The translations under genes were made by a program, and so were the position numbers. This document shows, piece after piece, positions 10,601 to 18,879 of a stretch of DNA of 64,000 nt (the first letter of the stretch is position 1; each line of letters starts with the position of its first letter). The notes beneath the pieces are model-generated. The model did not search any database. It worked only from the letters and a program-made list of their open reading frames with translations, and was not told the DNA's origin. The stretch comes from Caryophanales bacterium UBA4682 (GTDB lineage: Bacteria > Bacillota_I > Bacilli_A > RFN20 > CAG-288). The stretch is taken from NCBI GenBank assembly GCA_002404995.1, contig DHKY01000019.1, positions 1 to 64,000 of the forward strand, read 5' to 3'.

Positions 10601-11235
10601 TAGGCTATATGCAGGACAGCAGCATCCATATCTGAATCATTGACTAACGTAACTGTAATGTTGTTTGCGTCGTTCTTTGCTATTTTTTTAGAGTTTGTTC
10701 CTGTAACCGTATATCCAGAAGCTGTATAGTCCTGCTGGAATGTATTCGCTAAAGAAGTACTGTATTGGACAGTTCCTGAAATTTCGAGATGATAGACTTC
10801 ATAATTATTGCTATAGGAAGGCTCGACGATTTCATAGTCTAATAAAGAAGACTTTCCTAAATTGACATAAGGAATCAATTGCCCTCCCAGGTTAGCCTTC
10901 AGGAAATCCTTGATTTTCTGTGGCCATGCTGCAGTCAGATCAACTGAGGGTGATACGGAAGACTCCTCAGCTGATTCTGATACTTTTTCTCCAGTAGATA
11001 CAGATGCACTTCCTTCCTCCGATGCTGACTGAGATTCCTTTGGGGATTCTGATACTTTTCCCTGGCTTTCGCTTGCAGGAGCTTCAGTTGCCTTGGCAGT
11101 GGTTTCTGTCACAGACTCCTTTTCGGATGGGGCATCACTTTTCGAAGCTGATGCCGTGTCGGATGTTTTGCCTCCGTTGCAGCCAGTTAAGAATAGGGCT
11201 GTCAGAGCTAATAACGTCAATGTTTTCTTTTTCAT
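7651..11235 (-). CDS. Giant repeat lipoprotein C, paralogue of A and B
   Basis: 1194 residues on the minus strand. The start used is the ATG at 11235 (MKKKTLTLLALTALFLTGC), because GGAGG lies ten bases upstream and the lipobox then falls at Cys19 as in A and B. An in-frame ATG 36 bases further out lacks such a site. After a Ser/Glu/Thr/Ala spacer, which here is not PTEK, come about nine PYxYLG modules. It is convergent with the A-B pair, with back-to-back terminators between them. The third paralogue with a different spacer suggests an older duplication. No function is recognised. Confidence 0.85.
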   Translation of the reverse strand: MKKKTLTLLALTALFLTGCNGGKTSDTASASKSDAPSEKESVTETTAKATEAPASESQGKVSESPKESQSASEEGSASVSTGEKVSESAEESSVSPSVDLTAAWPQKIKDFLKANLGGQLIPYVNLGKSSLLDYEIVEPSYSNNYEVYHLEISGTVQYSTSLANTFQQDYTASGYTVTGTNSKKIAKNDANNITVTLVNDSDMDAAVLHIAYDEPYDASQRTAYSSDIQSELSTLFGTHANDVPVVYLGTTTPTYEETTSGSSTGVTIKGRKWNDNILVDSKTTLNNAGFDTSASTTSIVTGTKTFSDQYERTITIEKGYSYNTGDYPKRTITRKEPFDAASFTAWPQEIQDRVQDYYDGHTLPLIYLGTNTPTISYQSTSNGEFDVKGGAWDDRIRSLALTSLSTTYGYTEDTAKEASSYHTSVLIRTKTETDGCTLEIQLYNNSGTALVEFHCSAGFGDPSSQTDWSQDVKDAFDNYCNGIYPPFIYLGKSVSVSSLSYQNKVELLGQTWDDVARSNALTVLTAKGWTEDTAAESNSSYSNILIMNSPVDQTNYVKWQLKLYKYSGKVDCEFIRSAAYNKNNTETSYPQNILDDISDNLNGETLPYVYLGTSAPTSSWSSYSSQLTITGDAWDDEIITKAKTAYAAAGWTEEAGATTESVTFTKKDDKGYFAAAFGKNYSDKPKIEVTYIPWTTETDYTDAVKTAVGTYRNNVTTLPFVFLGDDASLKTTRKDGTIVISGDIKKNTLLENLFVKTYTAAGWTEDTTVYSGKARTLEKDGYTFMATLNNNTTGASGYVADITIKAIPPYNYSDFATRSYSDDEKTLIKSALGNNRIPLLYLGTKTPTITQGTYSSSYSAGIKITGSKWNDNRLKDNKPLLEAAGFTVSEIEEGNSYGHFTGYRSAVALQGYKALGTTPADGYIRFILTRSESNINKSSAIAVFFYDAPETIDDGTATTAKWNEDTTNVALRQSKLGGTVLPFMDLGTVTRKATSAGDGINRSCKFSNVTNVQPYARNAIEKLKAFDPTLKNVNLDLSYDNQGRKGTWVGTAADGNRLTYKVTVLSTRTIEVTYSECFNPSPETDWQAEVKAARQEQLGGHVIPYFSIGTKNYTISKGTNTVTLTGKTWDDSVFSIVEDALAADTTLTWTSVDNGKDLLLAKAEASDGTLYIQLTKNSTNNPVCKFSFTPKQSA

Positions 11236-11433
11236 GTAGGTTGTTGCCTCCTGCAAAATAAAATAAAACAAGTGAAAAAATATGAATAAAAAAGAATTTT
11301 TGATGCTTTTTCCAATTTTTTTATCGGTTCTAAATGAAAAAATGAAAATTTTAAGCTTTTTCGATACAAAGCGGGTTAAAAAGTCATAGTTTTTGCTTTT
11401 AATAATAAAAAATTGATAATTATTTAAAAGAAA

Positions 11434-11447
11434 AGTAAGCGGTTACC
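11434..11447. promoter_or_regulatory. cre-like operator
   Basis: AGTAAGCGGTTACC, with GTAA/TTAC arms around a GCGG core. It matches the window-wide TGTAAGCGNTTACA pattern. Confidence 0.55.
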
Positions 11448-11534
11448 ATATTGTATTTTATTAATTTAAAATTTGAATTTCCTTTTTAATCTAGTAAAAA
11501 ACAAGACTTATATATCAAAGGCAAGCATTAAAAA

Positions 11535-11548
11535 AGTAAGCGCTTTAA
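11535..11548. promoter_or_regulatory. cre-like operator
   Basis: AGTAAGCGCTTTAA, a second copy 100 bp from the previous site in the same divergent control region. Confidence 0.5.
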
Positions 11549-11651
11549 AAATAATAATCGAATTATTGCTTTAGCATAAACAGGCAGTTGGTCCAAAAAT
11601 GTGGAACTGGTAAAGGAATGCAGAAAATAGTCTTGCCAAGGAGCAAAGACT

Positions 11652-12761
11652 TTGATTTTGCATTCGATGGATTTCTTTTGGCTGATATCCTCCTTTATTT
11701 GTTTCTTTGTTCTTTATATAATGTTATTCAGAGGTATATCCCAATTGGACAGTAAAAGCCTATTGTTTCTTATCTCCTCCTTCATCTTCCTCTTCCTTTC
11801 GTTCTTTTTCTGCCTTGCCGAGACGAGTCTTACCAGTGCGAACAAATATCGTTTCCAGGCGGAAGCTGAAGACGGGAAAAAGACATCGAAGCTTGTTTAT
11901 TTCTTTATCCGTCATTTTGACTCCGCGTTAGTCGGAGTTCTGATTGGAAATAATGCGGTCAATGTCGGTTTATCCTTTGTCTCTACTTTCCTTTTCCTGA
12001 AAGCGTTCCCTGCTACTAGGGATGAATTCTATACTTCCTTGATTGGGTCCATAATTGTGACCTTGATTGTCTATGCTTTCGGTGAGACCCTTCCGAAAAG
12101 GCTTGGGAAACGGGTCCCTGACTTGTCTGCTCGCATTGTTTCTTATCCGCTTGCTTTCTTTTTGATTCTTTTTGCTCCATTAACTCTGATTTTTTATGGA
12201 ATCAGCAAAGGGGTTGGTTTGCTGTTCCCGAAGAAAGAAGAACCGGAACTGACGGAAGATGACCTGAATTCCGTATTGGAGAACAACGAAGAACAAGGTG
12301 CTCTGGAAGAGAACGAGACAGACTTGATTCAGGCCGGTTTCGACTTTACGGATACATCGGTTGAAAAAGTTTTTACTCCTAAGAAGAAAAGGTTCACCAT
12401 CAATTTGGAAGGAAGGACAGCTAAGAAGCTCCTCCAGATTGTCTATCGCGTTCCCTATAGCCGCATCCCAATGTATTTCCGAACACAGGACAAGATTGTC
12501 GGTATTCTTGTCGTCAAGAAATTTCTTGCTGCCTATTATGAGAATCCGAATAGGAAAGTCGCTTCTGTTTTAGACAAGCCTTTTATCGTCTCCCGGAACA
12601 TCAGGATGGACGATGTGTTAGATGGATTCCGTTCCCACCATACCGAGATTGCCTTGGTTTACGAAAAAGAAACGCTGCTTGGAAGGATCACGACCGAAGA
12701 TGTTCTAGAAGAGCTGGTAGGAACCATCAGCGAGAAAGGGACCAAAGCCCATGAAGCCTAG
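11652..12761 (+). CDS. CNNM/DUF21-type membrane protein (hemolysin-like transporter), first of a pair
   Basis: A 369-residue protein of the CNNM/CorC group, which is linked to divalent cation (Mg2+/Co2+) export and has a DUF21 membrane domain followed by CBS repeats. The N-terminal half has four hydrophobic segments, including the DUF21-like LxxAETSLTSA and GNNAVNVGLS stretches and FGETLPKRLGKR. The C-terminal part ends in a CBS-like TTEDVLEELVGTI. A TTG start at 11652 is chosen because AAGGAG lies eight bases upstream; the next ATG (11667) is too far from it. The first CBS hallmark (MTPR) is altered to FTPKK. It overlaps the second CNNM gene by 11 bases, so the two may form a heterodimer. 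Confidence 0.75.
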   Translation: MILHSMDFFWLISSFICFFVLYIMLFRGISQLDSKSLLFLISSFIFLFLSFFFCLAETSLTSANKYRFQAEAEDGKKTSKLVYFFIRHFDSALVGVLIGNNAVNVGLSFVSTFLFLKAFPATRDEFYTSLIGSIIVTLIVYAFGETLPKRLGKRVPDLSARIVSYPLAFFLILFAPLTLIFYGISKGVGLLFPKKEEPELTEDDLNSVLENNEEQGALEENETDLIQAGFDFTDTSVEKVFTPKKKRFTINLEGRTAKKLLQIVYRVPYSRIPMYFRTQDKIVGILVVKKFLAAYYENPNRKVASVLDKPFIVSRNIRMDDVLDGFRSHHTEIALVYEKETLLGRITTEDVLEELVGTISEKGTKAHEA

Positions 12762-14031
12762 GGATATTGTTTATCTTGTCCTCATCGTCATACTGATTGT
12801 TCTTTCCGGAAGGTTCTCCGCTATTGACAGGGCTTATTCTTCAGTAAGAATCACCCGTCTTGAGAAAGACGATACAAAAAGCGGAAAGCTCGCTCTGAAG
12901 TATGCGAACGAGTACGATAAGACCATCGCGACAGTTCTTTTCGGTAATGACTTTGTTAATATTCTAGCTTCTTCTCTGGCTTCGCTTTTATCAAAGGACT
13001 TGCTGGAGCCGGTGATTGGAAGCATCGGAAGCTTTGTCAGGTCAAGGATCCTTCTCTGTGTTCTCCTGGTTTTCGGAGAAATCACTCCGAAAGCCTTGGC
13101 AAAGACGAACTCCTTTGGCTTCTCAAAGTTCTTCTCTTATTTTGTCAAAGTCCTGCGTATTATCTTTTTCCCCTTTGTTTTCTTTGTGACAAAAATGGAT
13201 CAGGGGATTGTCTCCTTGTTGACTAGAAGACAGCCAAAAGGAGATTTGACGGCTTCGGATGACGAACTTGACAACAGGGTTGATGCGATTCAGAAGGAAG
13301 GCATTTTCGATAGCGATAAAAGCGAATTGCTCCATAACTCCATTGAATTCAAGGATACTGCCTGCTACGAAGTCAGGACTCCGCGTGTCAAAATCATTGG
13401 CATAGATCTAGAAAGAGACAGGTCGAAGTTCTTAGTCAATCCAGACCGTTTCCGCTATTCCCGTGTCATCGTCTTTGCCCATGACTTGGATCATATTGTC
13501 GGATATATTCCAAGGAAAAAACTGCTTCAGGCATTGATTGAAAATGATAAGAACTATAAGAAGCTGATTCAGCCGATTTCCTCTGTTCCGCGCACCAGGG
13601 TCATCTCCCAAGCGAGGGAACTTAGGAAGGAAAAAAAGGAACATATTCTGGTAGTTCGAGATGAATACGGTGGAACGGAGGGCATTATTACCAGGGAAGA
13701 CATTCTCGAGGAAGTCGTCGGCGAAATCTGGGATGAAAGCGATGAAGTCGAGACCAGGATCCGTCCTTTGAAGGAAAAGAATCTCTATCTGGTCCGCGGC
13801 AATATCAATATTGATGACTTTCTTGATTTCTTTGGACTGGACCCGGATGAACTCAAGGATGATTACTCGACTCTTTCTGGATTTATCAACAATGAGCTTG
13901 AACGTTTTGCCAAGGTCGGAGATGTCATAGCCTATAAGAACCTTGTTATCAGTGTGAAGAAAACAACCCAATATACGGTTGACCTTTGCTTGGTCAAAGC
14001 CTATCCAAAAGAAGAGGATGAAGAGGAATGA
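12751..14031 (+). CDS. CNNM/CorC family transporter with CBS and CorC_HlyC domains
   Basis: A 426-residue member of the same family. It has a DUF21 membrane domain (residues 1-170, LSGMFSAIDMAYSSV when AGG is read as Met), two CBS repeats (about 200-330) and a C-terminal CorC_HlyC domain. The hallmark V-M-TPRV at residues 208-212 appears only when AGG at 13375 is Met. VTxEDILEEVVGEI is likewise restored to ITMEDILEEVVGEI. The family exports Mg2+ or Co2+; the substrate here is not shown by sequence. The start overlaps the previous gene by 11 bases and the end overlaps the methyltransferase by four (ATGA), so the three are translationally coupled. Confidence 0.82.
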   Translation: MKPRDIVYLVLIVILIVLSGRFSAIDRAYSSVRITRLEKDDTKSGKLALKYANEYDKTIATVLFGNDFVNILASSLASLLSKDLLEPVIGSIGSFVRSRILLCVLLVFGEITPKALAKTNSFGFSKFFSYFVKVLRIIFFPFVFFVTKMDQGIVSLLTRRQPKGDLTASDDELDNRVDAIQKEGIFDSDKSELLHNSIEFKDTACYEVRTPRVKIIGIDLERDRSKFLVNPDRFRYSRVIVFAHDLDHIVGYIPRKKLLQALIENDKNYKKLIQPISSVPRTRVISQARELRKEKKEHILVVRDEYGGTEGIITREDILEEVVGEIWDESDEVETRIRPLKEKNLYLVRGNINIDDFLDFFGLDPDELKDDYSTLSGFINNELERFAKVGDVIAYKNLVISVKKTTQYTVDLCLVKAYPKEEDEEE

Positions 14032-14600
14032 TGGAAGATTATTACACGAAGAACGCCAAAGCCTATGAGGAAGAGACAAAGGATGCCGACAGGAGCTCAG
14101 TCTACTCTTTTCTGAACCCCTTTCTTCCAAAAGGAAAGCTTTCTGTCCTAGACGTCGGATTCGGTTCCGGACGGGATAGGCTTTATTTCAAATCCCTTGG
14201 ATATGATGTGGAAGGAATCGATACGTCTCTTCCTTTTGTCGAGGATGCCAAGAAAAAGGGACTCCTCTGCTATCACTGCGACAGGAAGGAATTTGTTCCA
14301 TCCCACCAATATGATCTTATCTATGCGCTTGCTTCTTTGCATCACCTTAAAAGAGACGAGATCAATCCGACAATCAAGAGGCTTCTTTCCTTTTTAAAAG
14401 AGAGCGGAGTGCTTTTCATCTCTAGGAAATGTACGGACAAAAAAGACGGGTATGATAACCGAGGGCGCTACTTCACCTACCTGACGGATAAGGACATCGA
14501 GGATTTCCCTTTCCAGATTAAGGCAAGGAAAAAGACAGTGACCCCGATGCGGAAGGACGATGTCTTCCTGAACAGGATCCTGCTAAAAAAAGGCAACTAA
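14028..14600 (+). CDS. Class I SAM-dependent methyltransferase
   Basis: A 190-residue Rossmann-fold methyltransferase. Motif I is LDVGFGSGRD (about residues 41-50), with an acidic ribose-binding residue in VEGID. The family pattern GSGRDMLYF appears when AGG is read as Met. The later LIYALASLHHL segment is motif IV-like. The substrate is unknown. Closest by pattern are small Methyltransf_11/tellurite-resistance-type enzymes. It overlaps the CorC gene by four bases as the last gene of the operon and is followed by a strong terminator. Confidence 0.75.
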   Translation: MMEDYYTKNAKAYEEETKDADRSSVYSFLNPFLPKGKLSVLDVGFGSGRDRLYFKSLGYDVEGIDTSLPFVEDAKKKGLLCYHCDRKEFVPSHQYDLIYALASLHHLKRDEINPTIKRLLSFLKESGVLFISRKCTDKKDGYDNRGRYFTYLTDKDIEDFPFQIKARKKTVTPMRKDDVFLNRILLKKGN

Positions 14601-14628
14601 GATAAGGAAGCGATTCTTCTAAGAAAAA

Positions 14629-14660
14629 AGGCAGTCCCCACAAGGGGACTGCCGCTTTTT
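14629..14660. terminator. Bidirectional terminator between convergent genes
   Basis: GGCAGTCCCC and GGGGACTGCC form a 10-bp stem with T runs on both strands. It serves the methyltransferase operon and the convergent AAA gene. Confidence 0.85.
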
Positions 14661-15768
14661 ATTTTCCGAAGACTTTGATGTTGGAAGGAAGGCTCTTTTC
14701 GAATGCTTCGGCACCCTCTTCGAAAGTGGTATCCGGAACATAGGGATGATCTTTCCTGACCTTCTCAGCCCTTTCACGGGTTAAGAGCGGACGGCTTCGG
14801 TCACCTTGGTAGATGGTTGCCATCTTATTCAAGGAACGGCAGACATCCGAGACTTTCTTGGAAACAAACCTATGTGTTGCCTTTGCAAGGTCATCAAGGA
14901 GTGCAGGATTTTCAATATCGATAGAACTAAGACGTTCCTTCCTCCTTTCCTTACGGGTCTTGGTGTTCGGATGGTGGATACGGATGATATCCGTGAACAG
15001 CACCGGATGGAGGAACTTCTTTTCGAAGATGGATACATCGATGCATCCCGGTTTATCGGTTCCTAGGACAAAGAGGATATTCAGATTCTTTGAGCGGATT
15101 CTCTTCCTTTCCTTTTGCAGAATCGAGTAGAACCTCTTGACCGTCTTTTTGCTTTCCTCATCTTCTCCTTTCGGGAAATAAGCTTCTGCATTCGTGAAAT
15201 AGAAAACAATATTGTTCTTTTCCTCTGCTCTCTGGAAAAGAGCCTGCCAATGGGAGAGGACATTCGTGGAATTATAGACCGAAAAATTCTCCCTTGGTTC
15301 AACATAGTATTCGGTTGCTTCGAGCTCATGGACAAGAGATTGGACGAGAACGGATTTTGCGCATCCTTTGGGACCATAAATCAAAAGTCCTAAAGACTCA
15401 TTCTCCGGATAGGTTCCCTTTTTCCAAGGCTCCACGAAAGTCTTCGTGAGATAATCCTTGATGTCATCCATGCCGATGAATTCACAGAAGCCTTTTGGCT
15501 TCTTACGGGGCTTGAGTTTATCTTTCTCGGCTGGAGAGAGATGAAGCTTGGATAAAGCGTTTTCCCCTGTAGCCTTATACTCTTCGCTCTGTTTCCTAGC
15601 CCTTTCGCTTTCCTTCTTATCTAATGTAAGAGTGGCCAATAAGGCAGCATCTTCGCTAGCAGCAAGATAATCCAGATAGGCTTCCTTATAATCTTTGACC
15701 ATCAAGGCCATTTCTGCACTCGTCAGGTGGCCTTTAAGATTCTTCTTCGCTTCTAAGTAGTTATCCAT
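14659..15768 (-). CDS. MIT-like plus degenerate AAA ATPase
   Basis: A 369-residue cytoplasmic protein. Residues 1-77 form a three-helix, MIT-like or TPR-like stretch (AKKNLKGHLTSAEMA, YKEAYLDYLAA). It is followed by a linker and an AAA domain of the VPS4/katanin/FIGL group. Walker A GPKGCAKS (132-139) keeps Lys and Ser. Walker B is changed: IVFYFTNAEAYF (187-198) lacks the Asp-Glu pair, and the arginine-finger region reads IFEKKF. The protein may bind ATP but hydrolyse it poorly or not at all. The start is set by GGAGG nine bases upstream and TATAAT at 15796-15801 on the minus strand. Its partner is unknown. It lies divergent from the moxR operon. Confidence 0.65.
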   Translation of the reverse strand: MDNYLEAKKNLKGHLTSAEMALMVKDYKEAYLDYLAASEDAALLATLTLDKKESERARKQSEEYKATGENALSKLHLSPAEKDKLKPRKKPKGFCEFIGMDDIKDYLTKTFVEPWKKGTYPENESLGLLIYGPKGCAKSVLVQSLVHELEATEYYVEPRENFSVYNSTNVLSHWQALFQRAEEKNNIVFYFTNAEAYFPKGEDEESKKTVKRFYSILQKERKRIRSKNLNILFVLGTDKPGCIDVSIFEKKFLHPVLFTDIIRIHHPNTKTRKERRKERLSSIDIENPALLDDLAKATHRFVSKKVSDVCRSLNKMATIYQGDRSRPLLTRERAEKVRKDHPYVPDTTFEEGAEAFEKSLPSNIKVFGK

Positions 15769-15795
15769 CGTCAGATTCCTCCGTTAGTCAGATTT

Positions 15796-15801
15796 ATTAT
15801 A
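15796..15801 (-). promoter_or_regulatory. -10 box for the MIT-AAA gene
   Basis: TATAAT on the minus strand, about 28 bases before the ATG, with GGAGG between them (15778-15782). The -35 is weak. Confidence 0.5.
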
Positions 15802-16180
15802 GAAAGAAAGTACTAGAAAACAAAAGGAAAAAAAGAAGAAAGAATGCAGAAAACTGGTATTATCCCGAAAGATAGGAAAAAACAAACGAAAATATTCAAA
15901 AAGTAACAGAAAAAGAATAAAAGACTAGGCTTTTGCATCATTGGAACCGCTTACAGAAAGAAACTTTTCTAATGTTAAATTTGAAAACTAACAAAAAATC
16001 ATCGTTTTTTTAAAAAAATACCCCTTTTATTCAATAAAAACAAAATAATAAGACAAAATCTCGGTTTTTTATGAATTTTATAAAAAGAAAAAAACAAATT
16101 AAAATTTCTTGCAGTTGTTCCAGGAAATATGCGTTTGGTTTCCTATTGATTATCTGGAACTATGTCAGGAGGTATCGAAT
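15802..16180. other. AT-rich divergent region upstream of the moxR operon
   Basis: About 380 bases without a gene. It is A/T-rich, with one cre-like site (15942-15955) and a possible leader hairpin, GTTCCAG (16117-16123) with CTGGAAC (16154-16160), just before the AGGAGG at 16167. No RNA gene is recognised. Confidence 0.5.
15942..15955. promoter_or_regulatory. cre-like operator
   Basis: TGGAACCGCTTACA matches the CcpA cre pattern TGNAANCGNTNNCA. It is the best single match in the window and lies between the MIT-AAA gene and the moxR operon. Confidence 0.6.
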
Positions 16181-17833
16181 ATGAAAAACAAAGATGTCAA
16201 GAATTACGAGAAAAACGAAAGCTTCGCACGCTTCAAGAAAAAGCTAAGGCGTGAGCATAGGATCAAATCCCTGCTCTTCGGAGTAGCTGGCGGCTTAGCC
16301 GGTGCAGCTATCTCGATTGCAGCCTGCAGATTTGCCAATCCTTCCGCGATGGTTTATGCAGCTCCTATCGCAAGTGCAGCTGGATTAGCTGCTGCCTTCG
16401 CTGCTGCTTACTTCATCAAGAAGCCGACGGACAAAAAAATCGCTGCTCGTCTTGATAAGGATCTCAATCTCCAGGAAAAGATTTCTACGAGGGTTGAATT
16501 CGATGGAAAAGACGGAATCATTCTGAACAAACAGCGTGAGGATGCCGAAGTCAAACTGGATCAGAAGCCGGTCAAGGCTGTCCAAAGGAAACTCGCAAGC
16601 GTTACGATTCCTGTCTTGGTTGTAGCTGCCGGCCTCTTTGCTGGATCCTTCTTTATGCCAAACATCAACCAGTTCCCGTCTCATATTAAAGATCCTATCA
16701 ATTCTTCAAATATTAGCGGGGTCGATTCTTTTGTCCACGAGGTGGCCAATAGTGCCAAGGAAGATATCGACGATATCGATCCCGATTCCGATGTGAATGA
16801 CAAAATCGATGAAATCATTGATCGTGTTGTAAATGACCTCGATGGCGAAAGGGATGAAGATAAACGTAATGATATCGTCGAATCCGGCAAGGATGATATC
16901 GACAAGATTGTAGATGACGCCAATTCCAAAGAAGAAATCGGCGATGAGCTTGTCAAGAGCGATGATGATGCCTTAAAGCTTCTTGGCGAAGCCATCAAGA
17001 ACGGTGATGAAGAACAGATTTCTCTTGCGTTAGGATTACTCAAGGATGAAATCAATAAACTGAGTGGCCAGCAGCTTGTCGATAAGCTTCATGCCATCGC
17101 TTCTGAGATCCGCAAGGCCTTAGAGGATTCCAAGATTCCGGAAGGCGATCCGCTCCGTGATGCTCTTCTCAAGCTTGCCGATGAATTCGACAAGGAAGCC
17201 GATGAACTTCAGAAGAACCTCGATAACGGAAAGGATACTTCTGATGAGACGAAAGATAATCTTGACAAAGACATCGATGATGCAGAAAAGGACATCAATA
17301 ATGCCATCGACCAGCAGAACAAGAATGAGAAAGCAGGTGAGACTGCCAAAGATGCTCTTGATCAGATGAAAGATCCTACCCAGAATGGTCAGAACGGAGA
17401 CAGCGGCGACCAAGAAGGCTCCGGTGAACAGGGTTCTGGTGAACAAGGCTCTGGCGAAGGCGAACAGGGCTCTGGCGAAGGTGAGCAGGGCTCCGGTGAA
17501 GGCGAACAGGGTTCTGGTGAACAGGGCTCTGGCGATAACGGCGATAATGGCGATAACGGTGACAATGGCGATAACGGTTCCGGAAACGGAAATGGTATCC
17601 AGAATGGGGACCAGACTGGCGAAGGCGCCGGCGGTGGCGACGGAAGTGTCAAATATCCGGGAAATGATCATGTTTACACCGACCAAGGCGATACGAAATA
17701 TGGAGATGTCATTGATGAGAACAACGGCGGTGCCCAGGATGATTGTAACCAGAACGGCGATTCTGATATCACTGATGCCATGAAAGACTACTTCGATGAA
17801 CTGTATGGTGATCAGAATAAGACAAATCCGTAA
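16181..17833 (+). CDS. Membrane protein with acidic coiled region and SGEGEQ/GDN tail, first gene of moxR operon
   Basis: 550 residues from the ATG at 16181, chosen because AGGAGG lies eight bases upstream; an in-frame ATG 72 bases earlier would remove that spacing. Three hydrophobic segments lie at about 30-50, 58-79 and 138-160. Between them is AARLDKDLNLQEKISTRVEF, which resembles the N-terminal pattern of DUF4175-type proteins encoded with MoxR. The rest is predicted outside the membrane: an Asp/Glu/Lys-rich helical stretch (about 180-395), then a Gly-Ser-Glu-Gln and Gly-Asp-Asn repeat tail (about 410-475). The function is unknown. Position suggests it is a MoxR client or a surface part of the complex. 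Confidence 0.7.
   Translation: MKNKDVKNYEKNESFARFKKKLRREHRIKSLLFGVAGGLAGAAISIAACRFANPSAMVYAAPIASAAGLAAAFAAAYFIKKPTDKKIAARLDKDLNLQEKISTRVEFDGKDGIILNKQREDAEVKLDQKPVKAVQRKLASVTIPVLVVAAGLFAGSFFMPNINQFPSHIKDPINSSNISGVDSFVHEVANSAKEDIDDIDPDSDVNDKIDEIIDRVVNDLDGERDEDKRNDIVESGKDDIDKIVDDANSKEEIGDELVKSDDDALKLLGEAIKNGDEEQISLALGLLKDEINKLSGQQLVDKLHAIASEIRKALEDSKIPEGDPLRDALLKLADEFDKEADELQKNLDNGKDTSDETKDNLDKDIDDAEKDINNAIDQQNKNEKAGETAKDALDQMKDPTQNGQNGDSGDQEGSGEQGSGEQGSGEGEQGSGEGEQGSGEGEQGSGEQGSGDNGDNGDNGDNGDNGSGNGNGIQNGDQTGEGAGGGDGSVKYPGNDHVYTDQGDTKYGDVIDENNGGAQDDCNQNGDSDITDAMKDYFDELYGDQNKTNP
17410..17590 (+). repeat. SGEGEQ and GDN tandem coding repeats
   Basis: Short tandem units encode G-S-G-E-(G-E)-Q repeats and then N-G-D repeats. 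It is a coding low-complexity tail, not a CRISPR: there are no constant repeats separated by unique spacers. Confidence 0.75.
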
Positions 17834-17886
17834 TCCGGGACGAGCTTCATAATCTAGTTTCTAATTTACAAAGGATATACACAAAA

Positions 17887-18873
17887 ATGGAAAACGAGCA
17901 GCTTATTAAGAATTTCAGTGATTCCGTGACGAAAATCAAAACCGAGCTCCACAAGGATATCATCGGTCAGGAAGAAGTCTTGGATGCGGTCATCATCGCC
18001 GTCATCTCGGGTGGAAACGTTCTTCTTGAAGGTGTCCCGGGAACTGGTAAAACCCGTCTTGTTCGTTCATTAGGACAGACTCTGAACCTTCCGTTCAGCC
18101 GTATTCAGTTCACACCAGACCTTATGCCGAACGATGTCACTGGTGCCAACATCATTCGTAAGGATGAGAATGGAAACCTTGTCACAACGTTCCAGAAGGG
18201 ACCTATCTTCGCTCAGATTATCTTAGCTGATGAAATCAACCGTGCTACTCCGAAGACCCAGTCTGCTAGGCTTGAGGTCAGGCAGGAACATAAAGTAACT
18301 GTCTCTGGCGTAACTTATCAGATGGCTGAACCGTTCTTCGTTCTTGCAACGGAGAACCCGATTGAGCAGGATGGTACTTATCCGCTTCCGGAAGCTCAGA
18401 TGGACCGTTTCAGGTTCAAGGTTATCAGGTCCTTCCCGTCTGCTAAGGAACTTGGCGACATCGTCAACAGGACTCAAAAGAATAGGAACGAAAACGCAAC
18501 GAAAGTTGTCGATGGACCTAGGATTAGGGAAAGGCGTAAGCTTGCCCAGGATGTACCGGTTATTCCGGAAGTCTTAGACTATGCCAGGAACCTTGTTTCT
18601 CACACCCATCCGGAACTTGACGAAGGCGGAGAAGTTGCAAAGAAGTACATCCGTTATGGTGCATCTCCTCGTGCAGCTCAGGCTTTAATTACTGGTTCTA
18701 AGATCCGTGCCTTGATTCATGGAAACTATAACGTTTCCTACGATGATATTGATGCCCTTGCTTATCCGGTTCTCCGTCATCGTATTAAGATCAACTACAA
18801 TGCCATCAACGAAGGCCTGACGATTGATAAAGTCATCGGTCTTCTCATTAAGGAAAATAGAAAGAACAAGTAA
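17887..18873 (+). CDS. MoxR family AAA+ ATPase
   Basis: A 328-residue MoxR-type chaperone ATPase, thought to help insert cofactors into or mature von Willebrand-type proteins encoded beside it. Walker A GVPGTGKT (49-56), Walker B LADEIN (about 115-120), FVLATENPIEQ-GTYPLPEAQMDRF and the C-terminal lid are all present. The family pattern QSALLEVMQEH is recovered when AGG codons at 18268 and 18280 are read as Met (QSAMLEVMQEH). AGG at 18412 gives DRFMFKV. It is followed after six bases by DUF58 and then two VWA genes, the usual MoxR operon. Confidence 0.92.
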   Translation: MENEQLIKNFSDSVTKIKTELHKDIIGQEEVLDAVIIAVISGGNVLLEGVPGTGKTRLVRSLGQTLNLPFSRIQFTPDLMPNDVTGANIIRKDENGNLVTTFQKGPIFAQIILADEINRATPKTQSARLEVRQEHKVTVSGVTYQMAEPFFVLATENPIEQDGTYPLPEAQMDRFRFKVIRSFPSAKELGDIVNRTQKNRNENATKVVDGPRIRERRKLAQDVPVIPEVLDYARNLVSHTHPELDEGGEVAKKYIRYGASPRAAQALITGSKIRALIHGNYNVSYDDIDALAYPVLRHRIKINYNAINEGLTIDKVIGLLIKENRKNK

Positions 18874-18879
18874 TCAAAT

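Larger units (their letters stand above)
11236..11651. other. AT-rich divergent control region with two operator-like sites
   Basis: A 416-bp gene-free stretch between the divergent lipoprotein C and CNNM genes. It is very AT-rich and holds two cre-like palindromes plus the AAGGAG site for the downstream gene. Its AT content gives many -10-like hexamers, so I do not call a single promoter. No small gene or RNA was seen. Confidence 0.6.

Noticed and set aside
17410..17590. Tandem repeats as a CRISPR array
   Set aside because: The repeats are in frame, short and have no unique spacers; they encode a low-complexity tail.
17120..17686. Minus-strand frame of hydrophobic residues opposite the repeat tail
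   Set aside because: It is produced by the reverse complement of the acidic and Gly-rich repeat and has no other support.
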